A stretch of DNA of 64,000 nt from Ruminococcus sp. Phil11 (GTDB taxonomy: Bacteria; Bacillota; Clostridia; Oscillospirales; Ruminococcaceae). The stretch covers positions 19,689 to 83,688 of the forward strand of contig MSGZ01000022.1 in NCBI GenBank assembly GCA_001940925.1, given 5' to 3'. This document shows, one piece after another, positions 54,922 to 63,280 of this stretch (position 1 is the first letter of the stretch; each line of letters starts with the position of its first letter). A program made the position numbers and the translations under genes. The notes beneath the pieces are model-generated. The model was not told the origin of the DNA and searched no databases. It was given only the letters and a program-made list of their open reading frames with translations.

Positions 54922-55776
54922 TCACTTTTCAGCGATGCTGTCCAGCACTTCCCGAATATCCCCGTTGATACAAATACTCTGCCCCGCAATCTCATCCGGA
55001 ACATAGGCTTCACCGAAGTTCAGGCAGGCATAGACTGCTTTCGGGTTCGCGTATGTCATTTTCCAGAACGGATATTTGATGATGACAGGCGTGTTCATGC
55101 CGACACCGAGTTCCAGGAACAGAACGTGCATACCCTCATGACGGCGGATAAATTCATCGTACCGCTCGGCAGCTTTGTGCCAGCCGTCATCCTCGACAAA
55201 GGTATCATCTGCCCGAAGGTTCATGCTCATGGGCTTGCCGCAGACGGTGCAGTGCGGTATCAGCTCGGCGGGAATACGCATATTCTTCTGCTGTTCATAC
55301 ATCGCCCTGACCGTTTCTTCATTGTCATAAGTCTTTTGGTGACACGGTTCACTGCACTGCCAAAGCCCGTAATCACCCTGCGTGTAAAACAGCCGGCACT
55401 TGTCAAAGCCTGCCTTCTGGAACTGATGATCGACGTTCGTGGTCAGCACGAAATAGTCCTTGTCCTTCACAAGCTCAAACAGCCGCTTGTAAGTGTCGTT
55501 TGGGGCGTCCATATAGCGGTTGATGTAGATGTAGCGTGACCAGTATGCCCACTGTTCTTCGAGCGTCGGGAACGGATAGAAGCCGCCCGAATACATATCC
55601 TTGAAACCGTATTTATCTACGAAATCGGCAAAGTATTTCTGCAAACGCTCTCCCGAATAGGTGAAGCCTGCCGCAGTGGAAAGCCCTGCGCCCGCACCAA
55701 TTATGATAGCATCGGCGGTATTGATTTCTTTTCTCAGGCTTTCAATTTCCGCCGAGTAATCCTTTGTATATCTCAT
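54922..55776 (-). CDS. SirTM-class (macrodomain-linked) sirtuin
   Basis: The 284-residue Sir2-fold protein has the NAD motif GAGAGLSTAAG, TTNVDHQF (N114, D116) and a zinc site (CSEPC, CTVCG). The histidine that canonical deacylase sirtuins use is a glutamine here (Q133, TQGDYG), with the same 19-residue distance from N114 as in SirTM proteins of Streptococcus and Staphylococcus. Those enzymes ADP-ribosylate a target protein. The gene overlaps the 3' end of the macrodomain gene by 35 bp, so translation is coupled. The usual partners GcvH-L and LplA2 are absent nearby. Confidence 0.88.
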   Translation of the reverse strand: MRYTKDYSAEIESLRKEINTADAIIIGAGAGLSTAAGFTYSGERLQKYFADFVDKYGFKDMYSGGFYPFPTLEEQWAYWSRYIYINRYMDAPNDTYKRLFELVKDKDYFVLTTNVDHQFQKAGFDKCRLFYTQGDYGLWQCSEPCHQKTYDNEETVRAMYEQQKNMRIPAELIPHCTVCGKPMSMNLRADDTFVEDDGWHKAAERYDEFIRRHEGMHVLFLELGVGMNTPVIIKYPFWKMTYANPKAVYACLNFGEAYVPDEIAGQSICINGDIREVLDSIAEK

Positions 55777-56506
55777 AATCGTCCTCCCTGAACACGTTGA
55801 AAATGACCTGTATATCGTGTTTCTGACGATATTCTCTTACTGTGCGGACAGCGATCTCCGCTGCTTCTTTCTGCGGAAAACCGAATACTCCTGTGGAGAT
55901 ACAGCAGAATGCAATACTGCCGATGCCGTTCTGCACGGCAACATCAAGACAGCTTTTGTAGGAGCTTTCAAGCAGCCTGCAATGCTCCTCATTGAGCCGT
56001 CCCTGCACGATCGGCCCGACGGTGTGAATCACATAGCCGCAAGGCAGATTGTAGGCTTTTGTGATCTTTGCCTGTCCGGTCGGTTCTTCATGTCCCTGCT
56101 TTTTCATAAGCAGACCGCATTCGTACCGGAGCCGAACGCCCGCAAAGGTGTGGATGCAGTTGTCGATACAGCTGTGACACGGCTGCCAGCAGCCCGTCAT
56201 TCCCGAATTTGCAGCGTTGACGATCGCGCCGCATCTGAGCGTGGTAATATCGCCCTGCCAAAGATAAATGCCGTCCTCAACGGGCGTTAAGTCCGCAATA
56301 TCGGTGATGCCCTTGCTTTCGGTCAGTGCCGTGAGATACTCGTCTTCCGCCTGCAGAAAGCTGTCATCTGCTTTCACCGCAGGACGGATATTCACAAGGC
56401 TTCTGTAAAGACGGAACTTATCGGCATTATCATCGGGAATACGGATACCCTCTGTATCTTTTCTTTCAGAAAGAAGATAGTTTATCAGAAAATCGAGCTT
56501 GCTCAT
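55742..56506 (-). CDS. Zinc-containing macrodomain ADP-ribosyl hydrolase
   Basis: The 254-residue protein has an N-terminal helical segment and a macrodomain from about residue 75 (GDITTLRCGAIVNAANSGMTG, CCISTGVFGFPQKEAA). The zinc-macro signature GCWQPCHSCIDNCIH is complete. In characterised SirTM operons this enzyme removes the ADP-ribose placed by the sirtuin. It is downstream of DUF1848 (12-bp gap) and upstream of the sirtuin in the same operon. Confidence 0.9.
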   Translation of the reverse strand: MSKLDFLINYLLSERKDTEGIRIPDDNADKFRLYRSLVNIRPAVKADDSFLQAEDEYLTALTESKGITDIADLTPVEDGIYLWQGDITTLRCGAIVNAANSGMTGCWQPCHSCIDNCIHTFAGVRLRYECGLLMKKQGHEEPTGQAKITKAYNLPCGYVIHTVGPIVQGRLNEEHCRLLESSYKSCLDVAVQNGIGSIAFCCISTGVFGFPQKEAAEIAVRTVREYRQKHDIQVIFNVFREDDYEIYKGLLGGN

Positions 56507-56518
56507 AATATCACCGCC

Positions 56519-57445
56519 TTACAATAATGTGAGCTGACCATCGAACCAACTGGCCTGTTTTGCTTGATGAATGACCTCACCATCCTGCAATTCACCGATA
56601 AGAAACGGAGAATCCGGGTTATGAAGTCTCATATTTCGCCATACATTTTCGTGGTTGTAATTTGCGTAGCAGTATCGGCAGAGGTGTCCGCAGGTGTCGT
56701 ATGTACCGATGTCCGTTCCGAGAACGCAGGCACACTCTGCTCTTTGAGACTTCTTTTTTGGAATAATAAGGCTACTGCCGACAGCTGTTTCAAAGGTCTG
56801 TTGTGTCATACAGCCGCTGCAATCCACACCATAAGGTGCAAGCTCCGTACCCTCAGCACAGGCTTTTATCACGATACCGTACTTGTTGCCGATTTCAGCA
56901 AAGGTCTTTCCAATGATGATGCGCTCCTGCTGTACGACTGTTCGAGCCTGCGGGAAGTTTCGCTTAACTTTTTCGTAGAGGTCAATGAAACTGATAACAC
57001 AAACCTTGGTATAGCCCGATAACGTTCTGCACATCTGCTCAAAATCGCTTAAATGCCTTTCAAGAGTGTAGGTGCTGTCAATGAATATCGGATCATACCG
57101 CCAGCCGACGCAGTTCTCGCCGAGCTTTTCCGAAAGCGTGATGAAGTCCTGCATGACCTTTTCTTTCGGCGGCACATTCGGCTCAATTTCTCTGTCGTAG
57201 GGAGTTATTGTAACGAACCAATATTGATGATAGGCTTTCAGTTCGTCAAGGTATTTCAGCATAGGTTCGGGGTTCTTTGTGCAGAAGGCAAGGCAGTCCA
57301 CGACATCGGGATTCAGATCATAGCGAGTGATCCAATCCGGACGGTAAGGATTCCTCACCAGCACAAAGCCTGCCCGTATCCTGTTCATGAACCACTGTGA
57401 ATAAAATGCCGGAATATCCGTGCGCATTCCTGTGTTTATTATCAT
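56519..57445 (-). CDS. DUF1848 protein with Fe-S-type Cys cluster
   Basis: The 308-residue protein matches the DUF1848 pattern: IINTGMRTDIPAFYSQWFMNRI at the start and a C-terminal cluster CACVLGTDIGTYDTCGHLCRYCYANYN that could bind an iron-sulfur cluster. The reaction is unknown. ATG at 57445 follows GAGGGTGAG. It starts the DUF1848-macrodomain-sirtuin run; the Rrf2 gene lies 53 bp upstream behind a hairpin. Confidence 0.85.
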   Translation of the reverse strand: MIINTGMRTDIPAFYSQWFMNRIRAGFVLVRNPYRPDWITRYDLNPDVVDCLAFCTKNPEPMLKYLDELKAYHQYWFVTITPYDREIEPNVPPKEKVMQDFITLSEKLGENCVGWRYDPIFIDSTYTLERHLSDFEQMCRTLSGYTKVCVISFIDLYEKVKRNFPQARTVVQQERIIIGKTFAEIGNKYGIVIKACAEGTELAPYGVDCSGCMTQQTFETAVGSSLIIPKKKSQRAECACVLGTDIGTYDTCGHLCRYCYANYNHENVWRNMRLHNPDSPFLIGELQDGEVIHQAKQASWFDGQLTLL

Positions 57446-57463
57446 TATCTCACCCTCTATGGA

Positions 57464-57494
57464 AAGAGTGTGCCGATATTTTCAGCACACTCTT
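57464..57494 (-). terminator. Hairpin between the Rrf2 and DUF1848 genes
   Basis: A perfect 10-bp stem AAGAGTGTGC/GCACACTCTT. The T-run on the minus strand is short, so it may be an attenuator or processing site rather than a full stop. Confidence 0.55.
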
Positions 57495-57498
57495 ATAT

Positions 57499-57936
57499 TT
57501 ATTCTTCTTTGATAATCTTCTTGGTATCGGCAACGATCTCGGCAAGCGTAGTCTTTTTCAGCTCATTTTCAAGAGCTGCCTGAGCCGCTTCAAGTCTGCC
57601 GTCCATGACCTTATGGATATTCCGTCCCACGGGGCATTTCGCATTGGGGTTCTCATGGAAGCGAAAGAGTCCGTCATCGTCCGTGCATTCTACAGCTCTG
57701 TATACATCATACAGCGTGATCTCGCCTGCGGGTTTGGCAAGATGTGCGCCGCCGCTGCCCTGGCGGGTTTCAACGATCCCTGCCGTGCGGAGCTGTCCGA
57801 GGACATTGCGGACGATCACCGCATTCACGCCTGTACTGCCAGAAAGGAAATCGCTTGTCACTCTCATCTCACCGCCGAAAATCTCGATACAGGTGAGGAT
57901 ATGCACTGCTGCTGTAAATTTACTTGTAATCTGCAC
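57499..57936 (-). CDS. Rrf2-family transcriptional regulator
   Basis: The 145-residue regulator starts with GTG at 57936 after AGGAGG. It has the Rrf2 winged helix (MQITSKFTAAVHILTCIEIFGGEMRVTSDFLS, RTAGIVETRQGSGGAHLAKP) and a later Cys in NAKCPVGRNI. Only two cysteines lie in the effector region, so binding of an Fe-S cluster is uncertain. It likely represses itself and the DUF1848-macrodomain-sirtuin genes through the palindrome at its promoter. Confidence 0.9.
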   Translation of the reverse strand: MQITSKFTAAVHILTCIEIFGGEMRVTSDFLSGSTGVNAVIVRNVLGQLRTAGIVETRQGSGGAHLAKPAGEITLYDVYRAVECTDDDGLFRFHENPNAKCPVGRNIHKVMDGRLEAAQAALENELKKTTLAEIVADTKKIIKEE

Positions 57937-57976
57937 GAATACCTCCTAAAGGATAATATGAAAGTTCGTCTATGTT

Positions 57977-58003
57977 AAGTTGTAACAATGCTTGTTTCAA
58001 CTT
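57977..58003 (-). promoter_or_regulatory. Operator-like palindrome of the Rrf2 operon
   Basis: A 27-bp near-perfect dyad, arms AAGTTGTAACAA and TTGTTTCAACTT around TGC. It lies just downstream of the -10, over the predicted start of transcription. Confidence 0.75.
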
Positions 58004-58012
58004 TCTAAGCTT

Positions 58013-58041
58013 AGTATATCACACAAACCGCAAGTTGTCAA
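58013..58041 (-). promoter_or_regulatory. Rrf2 operon promoter
   Basis: On the minus strand TTGACA, 17 bp, TATACT. The 57937-58247 gap otherwise holds the operator and the LysR promoter. Confidence 0.8.
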
Positions 58042-58188
58042 TGTGTATATTACAGTTTTGGAGATGTGCATAAAAAGAAGGGCGTTTCATGCGCTTAATG
58101 CACAAAATGTCAGTTATACACTTTGATTCTGCCTGATTCAAAGTAGATGTAAGAGAAGCGCTCAGCAATGAGGGCTTTTTCTGTCGAT

Positions 58189-58217
58189 TGACCTTTCACC
58201 TGTGATATGGTATAATA
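58189..58217 (+). promoter_or_regulatory. LysR gene promoter
   Basis: TTGACC, 17 bp, TATAAT. Confidence 0.75.
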
Positions 58218-58247
58218 ACATATACCTTTACAAGGGGGGGCGAACAA

Positions 58248-59135
58248 ATGGAACTGCGCTTACTGGAATACTTCCTCACAGTTGTTCGTGAGGAGAACAT
58301 ATCACGAGCTGCTGAGGTGCTTCATGTGACACAGCCGACACTCAGCCGTCAAATGAAGGAGCTTGAAGACGAGCTTCACACCACACTGTTTATCAGGGGC
58401 AAGCGGCTCACGCTGACAGATTCGGGCGTGATGCTTCGCAGACGCGCAGAGGAAGTCGTGTCACTGATGAAAAAGATAGACAGCGAATTCCGTGAACAGG
58501 AGGAAATCAGCGGAGTGATCTCCGTCGGCAGCGGCGGACTGAAAGCCGCAAGCGTCCTGCCTGAGCTGATCGAGCATTTCCGTGAACGCTATCCGCTTGT
58601 GAGCTTTGAGATCATAACCGGTACTGCCGACCGTATCAAGGAAATGCTGGAACACGGTCTGCTTGACTTCGGGTTTCTGTTAGAGCCTGTTGATATAGAG
58701 AAGTTTGACTATCTGCGTCTGCCGACAAAGGAAGTGTGGGGCGTTCTTTTTCCTGCGAATCATCCGTTTGCGTCCGAAAAGGCTATAACTCGCCAACAGT
58801 TAAGAGATCTTCCGCTTGTCGTAACGAGCCGTACCGCCCTGCGCGGTGAGATTGAAGAATGGCTGAAATATCCTGTTTCGGAGCTTGATGTCGTTGCCAC
58901 CATGAATCTGATCGACAATGCCGCACCGCTTGCAGAACGTGGCATCGCCTGCGTTCTGTGCGTAGAGGGTGCTGTGGATATGTTCGATCCCGCACGCTTT
59001 GCGTTCCGTCCGCTGAAACCGGAGCTTTCCATGACCTCAGTGCTTGCGTGGAAGAAGCTGAGTCCGTATGCAGGTGCGGCGGGTAAGTTTCTCGAATATA
59101 TCAAAAGTATACATTCTGAGCATACTGAAGTATAA
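58248..59135 (+). CDS. LysR-family transcriptional regulator
   Basis: The 295-residue regulator has an N-terminal winged HTH (LRLLEYFLTVVREENISRAAEVLHVTQPTLSRQMKELEDEL) and a periplasmic-binding-like effector domain (GVISVGSGGLKAASVLPELI...). It is followed in the same direction by a seven-gene redox cluster with its own promoter at 59147, its likely target. Confidence 0.93.
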   Translation: MELRLLEYFLTVVREENISRAAEVLHVTQPTLSRQMKELEDELHTTLFIRGKRLTLTDSGVMLRRRAEEVVSLMKKIDSEFREQEEISGVISVGSGGLKAASVLPELIEHFRERYPLVSFEIITGTADRIKEMLEHGLLDFGFLLEPVDIEKFDYLRLPTKEVWGVLFPANHPFASEKAITRQQLRDLPLVVTSRTALRGEIEEWLKYPVSELDVVATMNLIDNAAPLAERGIACVLCVEGAVDMFDPARFAFRPLKPELSMTSVLAWKKLSPYAGAAGKFLEYIKSIHSEHTEV

Positions 59136-59146
59136 GATATAAGCAT

Positions 59147-59175
59147 TTTACATATTGAGAAATATATGCTATAAT
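59147..59175 (+). promoter_or_regulatory. Promoter of the redox gene cluster
   Basis: TTTACA, 17 bp, TATAAT, between the LysR gene and the 81-residue protein gene. Confidence 0.75.
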
Positions 59176-59225
59176 GAGTACAGGACACAAAACCTGTACT
59201 CATTTCTTTTTACAGAGGTGACGAT

Positions 59226-59471
59226 ATGAAAGTGACGATTCCTAAAATAACCGATCAGGAGCTTGCAGGGCTGCTGAAAAGCTCCGGAATGACGGAGGAT
59301 GAGGTAAAGGCGTTTCTCAAACGCTGCGAGAACAACTGCTGCTGTGCTGAAAAGGTGCGTATCCTGCGCAAAACGCGGAAATCTCTGCTTGACAGTATTC
59401 ATGAGAAACAGGCTGTGCTTGACAAACTGGACAACCTGATCTGGTGCACGGAACACGGAGGTATGTCATGA
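59226..59471 (+). CDS. 81-residue Cys-rich protein, unrecognised
   Basis: A small soluble protein with a CENNCCCAEK cluster at about residues 34-43 and a predicted helical or coiled-coil second half (LRKTRKSLLDSIHEKQAVLDKLDNL). GAGGTGAC precedes the ATG. Its stop overlaps the next start (ATGA). Small proteins of this size and helix pattern occur next to MerR or flavodoxin genes; no function is claimed. Confidence 0.75.
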   Translation: MKVTIPKITDQELAGLLKSSGMTEDEVKAFLKRCENNCCCAEKVRILRKTRKSLLDSIHEKQAVLDKLDNLIWCTEHGGMS

Positions 59472-60640
59472 AATTGTTTTCTTTATTGTTGACAGGCACT
59501 GCGCTCTTCGGCTTTACATCCTGCGGCACGGCGGCAGCAAACAGTATGTTTTCCAATGAGGTTTCTGCTGTTTCACTCTCGGAGACAAATCGTGCAGTCG
59601 CTTCTGCGGCAGAGAATGCCGATCTGTCTTCCCCATATTCCTATACGTTGCAGGATATCCGCAATTTGCAGGACTTTCTGCTGACAAAACCTGCCGTGGA
59701 TGATCTGACAGGAAAACCTTATGATATGAACAGTGATGGCAACTGGAATGCGGTTGATCTGACACTGATGAAGCGGGAACTGCTGCCGGTAAATGATTCT
59801 GATACACTGGTCATTTACTTTTCGCGCACGGGCAACACCGAGAAAATCGCGCAATACCTGATCGGGCTGACGGACGCAGACAGTTATGTGATCGAAGCGG
59901 CTGTGCCGTATACCGATGCAGATATCAAATATCAGGACGACAACTGCCGTGCAAATAAAGAGCAGAACGATAAAACAGTGCGTCCCGAGATCGCTAACCC
60001 GATTGCATCAATCGACAGCTATGATACGATTTTCCTCGGCTATCCGATCTGGTGGGGACAGGAGCCGCGAATCATTGACACTTTCCTTGAAAGCTATGAT
60101 TTCTCGGATAAGACTGTTATCCCGTTCTGCACATCGGGCAGCAGCGGCATCGGAACAAGCGAGAAGAATATCAAAGAACTAGTGCTAATCGGGAATCAGC
60201 TTGCAGGCAGACGCTTTCCTGCGAGTGCCACAAAGGATGATGTAAAAGCGTGGTATGACACACTTCCGCTGAATAATGAAAAATCCGATAACAAGCTGAA
60301 AATATCCGTCAACGGTACAGAGCTTACCGCAACACTTGCCGACAGCACCGCCGCAAAAGAGCTTGCAGAGAAGCTGAAAGCAGAGCCGGTGACCGTTACC
60401 CTGAACGAATACGGCGGATTTGAAAAGGTCGGCAAGCTGCCGTGGTCGCTTACCAAAACAGATGAGAGCATCGTGACCGAAGCAGGCGATATTATGCTCT
60501 ATCAGGGCAATCAGATGACGATCTTCTATAACTCAAATTCATGGAGCTATACAAAACTCGGACATATCGACAATATCACAGGAGAAGAACTTGCAAAGCT
60601 GTTCGGTGAGGGAAATATCACCGTAACACTATCATATTAA
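59468..60640 (+). CDS. Lipoprotein: dockerin-like segment, flavodoxin domain and cyclophilin-like domain
   Basis: The 390-residue protein has lipobox FTSC. A segment at about residues 60-105 looks like half a dockerin (LQDFLLTKPAVDD...MNSDGNWNAVDLTLMKREL). A flavodoxin domain (about 112-270: LVIYFSRTGNTEKIAQYL, LGYPIWWGQEPRIIDTFLES) and a C-terminal cyclophilin-like beta domain (about 283-390: ISVNGTELTATLADSTAAKEL, MLYQGNQMTIFYNSN) follow. An FMN-binding protein fixed outside the membrane is unusual. ATG at 59468 follows GGAGGT. Confidence 0.82.
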   Translation: MKLFSLLLTGTALFGFTSCGTAAANSMFSNEVSAVSLSETNRAVASAAENADLSSPYSYTLQDIRNLQDFLLTKPAVDDLTGKPYDMNSDGNWNAVDLTLMKRELLPVNDSDTLVIYFSRTGNTEKIAQYLIGLTDADSYVIEAAVPYTDADIKYQDDNCRANKEQNDKTVRPEIANPIASIDSYDTIFLGYPIWWGQEPRIIDTFLESYDFSDKTVIPFCTSGSSGIGTSEKNIKELVLIGNQLAGRRFPASATKDDVKAWYDTLPLNNEKSDNKLKISVNGTELTATLADSTAAKELAEKLKAEPVTVTLNEYGGFEKVGKLPWSLTKTDESIVTEAGDIMLYQGNQMTIFYNSNSWSYTKLGHIDNITGEELAKLFGEGNITVTLSY

Positions 60641-60655
60641 AACGGAGGTATCGCT

Positions 60656-61654
60656 ATGAATAACGAAATTCTGACACTCACGCAGGAATGGGACAAGACC
60701 TTTCCGAAGTCCGACAAGGTAGATCACAAGAAAGTGACCTTCCGTAACCGCTACGGCATCACGCTTGCTGCTGATCTGTATATCCCGAAAAATACAGAGG
60801 GTAAACTTCCGGCAATCGCTGTCTGCGGACCGTTCGGCGCAGTCAAGGAGCAGTGCAGCGGTCTGTATGCGCAGACGCTTGCAGAACGTGGTTTCCTGAC
60901 GATCGCATTTGACCCCTCGTTCACAGGCGAAAGCGGCGGTCAGCCGAGATATATGGCTTCTCCCGACATCAACACCGAGGACTTTCAGGCGGCTGTCGAT
61001 TTTCTGTCCGTGCAGGAAAATGTGGATGCTGATAAGATAGGCATCTGCGGTATCTGCGGATGGGGAGGACTTTCAATCAACGCGGCGGCGCTTGATACCC
61101 GTATCAAGGCGACTGTCGCTGTTACGATGTATGATATGGCGCGTGTCAACGCAAACGGCTATTTTGATTCCGAAGACAGCGAGGAAAAGCGCTATGAGAA
61201 GAAAGCCACTCTCAATGCGCAGCGTACTGCCGATTATAAGTCGGGCGAATATGTTCTCGGCGGCGGTGTGATTGATCCTCTGCCGGACGATGCGCCTTTC
61301 TTTGTAAAGGATTACCACAGCTACTACAAAACTGAGCGCGGCTATCACCCTCGTTCGCTCAACTCCAACGGCGGCTGGAATGTCATCGGCTGTATGTCGT
61401 TCATGAATCAGCCGATCAATACCTATTCCAATGAGATCAGAAGTGCGGTGCTGATCGTTCACGGCGAAAAGGCGCACTCCTGCTATTTTTCAAAGGATGC
61501 TTATGCTGCTATGACGAAAGACAGCAAGTATACCGCCAACAAAGAGCTTTTGATTATTCCGGACTGCGTTCACACAGACCTCTATGACGGCGGCGGAAAG
61601 GACGCGATTCCGTTTGATAAGATCGAAGCATTTTACAGGGAATATCTGAAATAA
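60656..61654 (+). CDS. Alpha/beta hydrolase (dienelactone-hydrolase-like)
   Basis: A 332-residue cytoplasmic hydrolase with the N-terminal strand pattern VTFRNRYGITLAADLYIPKN, nucleophile elbow GICGWGG (Cys in place of the usual Ser) and a late His in PDCVHTDLYD. Acts on an ester or lactone that cannot be deduced. AACGGAGGT precedes the ATG; the gap to the flavodoxin lipoprotein gene is 15 bp. Confidence 0.85.
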   Translation: MNNEILTLTQEWDKTFPKSDKVDHKKVTFRNRYGITLAADLYIPKNTEGKLPAIAVCGPFGAVKEQCSGLYAQTLAERGFLTIAFDPSFTGESGGQPRYMASPDINTEDFQAAVDFLSVQENVDADKIGICGICGWGGLSINAAALDTRIKATVAVTMYDMARVNANGYFDSEDSEEKRYEKKATLNAQRTADYKSGEYVLGGGVIDPLPDDAPFFVKDYHSYYKTERGYHPRSLNSNGGWNVIGCMSFMNQPINTYSNEIRSAVLIVHGEKAHSCYFSKDAYAAMTKDSKYTANKELLIIPDCVHTDLYDGGGKDAIPFDKIEAFYREYLK

Positions 61655-61667
61655 GGAGGAACTGACG

Positions 61668-62153
61668 ATGAAAACACTGGTCATCTATTTCAGCAGAGCC
61701 GATGAAAACTATGCTGTCGGCTATATTGATAAAGGCAACACGGAGATTGCCGCAGAGTTTGTGCAGGAGCTGACCGGAGCGGATATGTTCAAGGTCGAGC
61801 CTGCCGTGCCGTATGCGGCAGACTACAAAACTTGTATCGAGGAAGCAAAGCAGCGTATTGGTAATGCTCCCATCAAGGAGAAGCTGAATGATATTTCCGC
61901 CTATGATACGTTATTCATCATGAGCCCAATCTATTGGGGAACGTATGCGCCCGAAGTGAAGACAGCATTAGAAGGGCTCGATTTCAGCGGAAAGACCGTC
62001 AGAGTTATCAGTACTCACGAAGGTTCAGGGCTTGGCAGTATGGTTTCAGATGTAAAGAAGATTTGCAAGGGCGCAAATGTCGATACAAAGGGACTTGCGA
62101 TCAAGGGCAGTTCCGTAAAGACATCAAAAGCTGTTATTGAGAAATGGCTTTGA
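61668..62153 (+). CDS. Flavodoxin
   Basis: A 161-residue cytoplasmic flavodoxin: LVIYFSRADENYAVGYIDKGNTEI (FMN phosphate loop), MSPIYWGTYAPEVKTALEG and STHEGSGLGSM. AAGGAGG precedes the ATG. It is 13 bp after the hydrolase gene. Probably an electron carrier or quinone reductase partner. Confidence 0.9.
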   Translation: MKTLVIYFSRADENYAVGYIDKGNTEIAAEFVQELTGADMFKVEPAVPYAADYKTCIEEAKQRIGNAPIKEKLNDISAYDTLFIMSPIYWGTYAPEVKTALEGLDFSGKTVRVISTHEGSGLGSMVSDVKKICKGANVDTKGLAIKGSSVKTSKAVIEKWL

Positions 62154-62166
62154 AGCGAGGCTTGTT

Positions 62167-62499
62167 ATGAGCATTATTGTAAATCTCAGATACACAGGCA
62201 AAGACGGCTCTGCGAGAGCATTTGCAGAGGAAATGACCAAAAGCGGAACAGTTGAAGCAATACGCAAAGAGAACGGTAATCTGCGGTACGAGTATTATCT
62301 TTCTTTTGACGATCCGGAAACTGTTCTCCTGATTGACGAATGGACAGATCAGTCGGCAATCGACCGTCACCATGCATCGCCGCTGATGCAGAAGATCGCT
62401 GAGCTTCGGGACAAATGCGATCTTCACATGACGGTGGAGCGATATGTCAGCGATGAGGACGGTGTGCCCGACAAGGACGAGCAATTCATAAGAAAGTAG
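62167..62499 (+). CDS. ABM-domain protein (putative quinol monooxygenase)
   Basis: The 110-residue protein has the antibiotic-biosynthesis-monooxygenase fold pattern (SIIVNLRYTGKDGSARAFAEE, NLRYEYYLSFDDPETVLLIDEW, HHASPLMQKI). YgiN-like members oxidise quinols. The ATG at 62167 follows GAGG; the frame extends upstream without a site. Confidence 0.85.
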   Translation: MSIIVNLRYTGKDGSARAFAEEMTKSGTVEAIRKENGNLRYEYYLSFDDPETVLLIDEWTDQSAIDRHHASPLMQKIAELRDKCDLHMTVERYVSDEDGVPDKDEQFIRK

Positions 62500-62507
62500 G
62501 TGCCGCA

Positions 62508-63263
62508 ATGGCTGAAAAGATCATACAGACAGCAGGCAGAGACCAGCTCGGAGCGTTCGCTCCCGACTTTGCACACTTCAACGATGATATTCTGTTCGGT
62601 GAGAACTGGAATAATATGGATATTGATCTAAAAACACGCAGTATCCTTACAGTTGTCGCGCTTATGTCGCAGGGTGTGACGGACAATTCTATCCGCTACC
62701 ACATTCAGAATGCAAAGAATCACGGCGTATCGCAGAGAGAAATGGCAGCAGTCATTACGCACACGGCTTTCTATGCAGGCTGGCCGCACGCCTGGGCGGT
62801 ATTCAACATTGCAAAAGAAATCTATGCGGAAAATGATTCTGCCGTTTCCGATAAGGAAAGATTTCAGAGCGAGATCATGTTCCCCATAGGCGAACCGAAT
62901 CCTTACGGTGATTACTTTGCAGGACAAAGCTATCTTGCGCCTGTTTCTACCGAGCAGATACCGATCTACAACGTGACCTTTGAACCTGCCTGCCGGAACA
63001 ACTGGCATATCCACCACGCAAAAAGCGGCGGCGGTCAGATGCTGATTTGCATCGGCGGTCGCGGCTGGTATCAGGAATACGGAAAAGAGCCAAGAGAACT
63101 GAATCCGGGCGATATTGTCAATATCCCTGCTGAAGTCAAGCACTGGCACGGCGCTGCAAAGGACAGTTGGTTCGCACATCTTGCAGTCGAGATTCAGGGT
63201 GAGGACAGCAGTACAGAATGGTGTGAGGCTGTTTCTGATTCTGAATACGGCAAGCTGAAATAA
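62508..63263 (+). CDS. Carboxymuconolactone-decarboxylase-like domain fused to a cupin
   Basis: The 251-residue protein has an N-terminal CMD domain (about residues 10-110: LKTRSILTVVALMSQG, YHIQNAKNHGVSQREMAAVITHTAFYAGWPHAW) without a CxxC motif. A C-terminal cupin (about 150-240) has metal ligands in NNWHIHHA and VKHWHGA. Such fusions occur with flavodoxins and hydrolases in oxidative or electrophile-stress clusters. The gap to the ABM gene is 8 bp. Confidence 0.87.
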   Translation: MAEKIIQTAGRDQLGAFAPDFAHFNDDILFGENWNNMDIDLKTRSILTVVALMSQGVTDNSIRYHIQNAKNHGVSQREMAAVITHTAFYAGWPHAWAVFNIAKEIYAENDSAVSDKERFQSEIMFPIGEPNPYGDYFAGQSYLAPVSTEQIPIYNVTFEPACRNNWHIHHAKSGGGQMLICIGGRGWYQEYGKEPRELNPGDIVNIPAEVKHWHGAAKDSWFAHLAVEIQGEDSSTEWCEAVSDSEYGKLK

Positions 63264-63280
63264 AGGAAGGCGCGGTCTGT

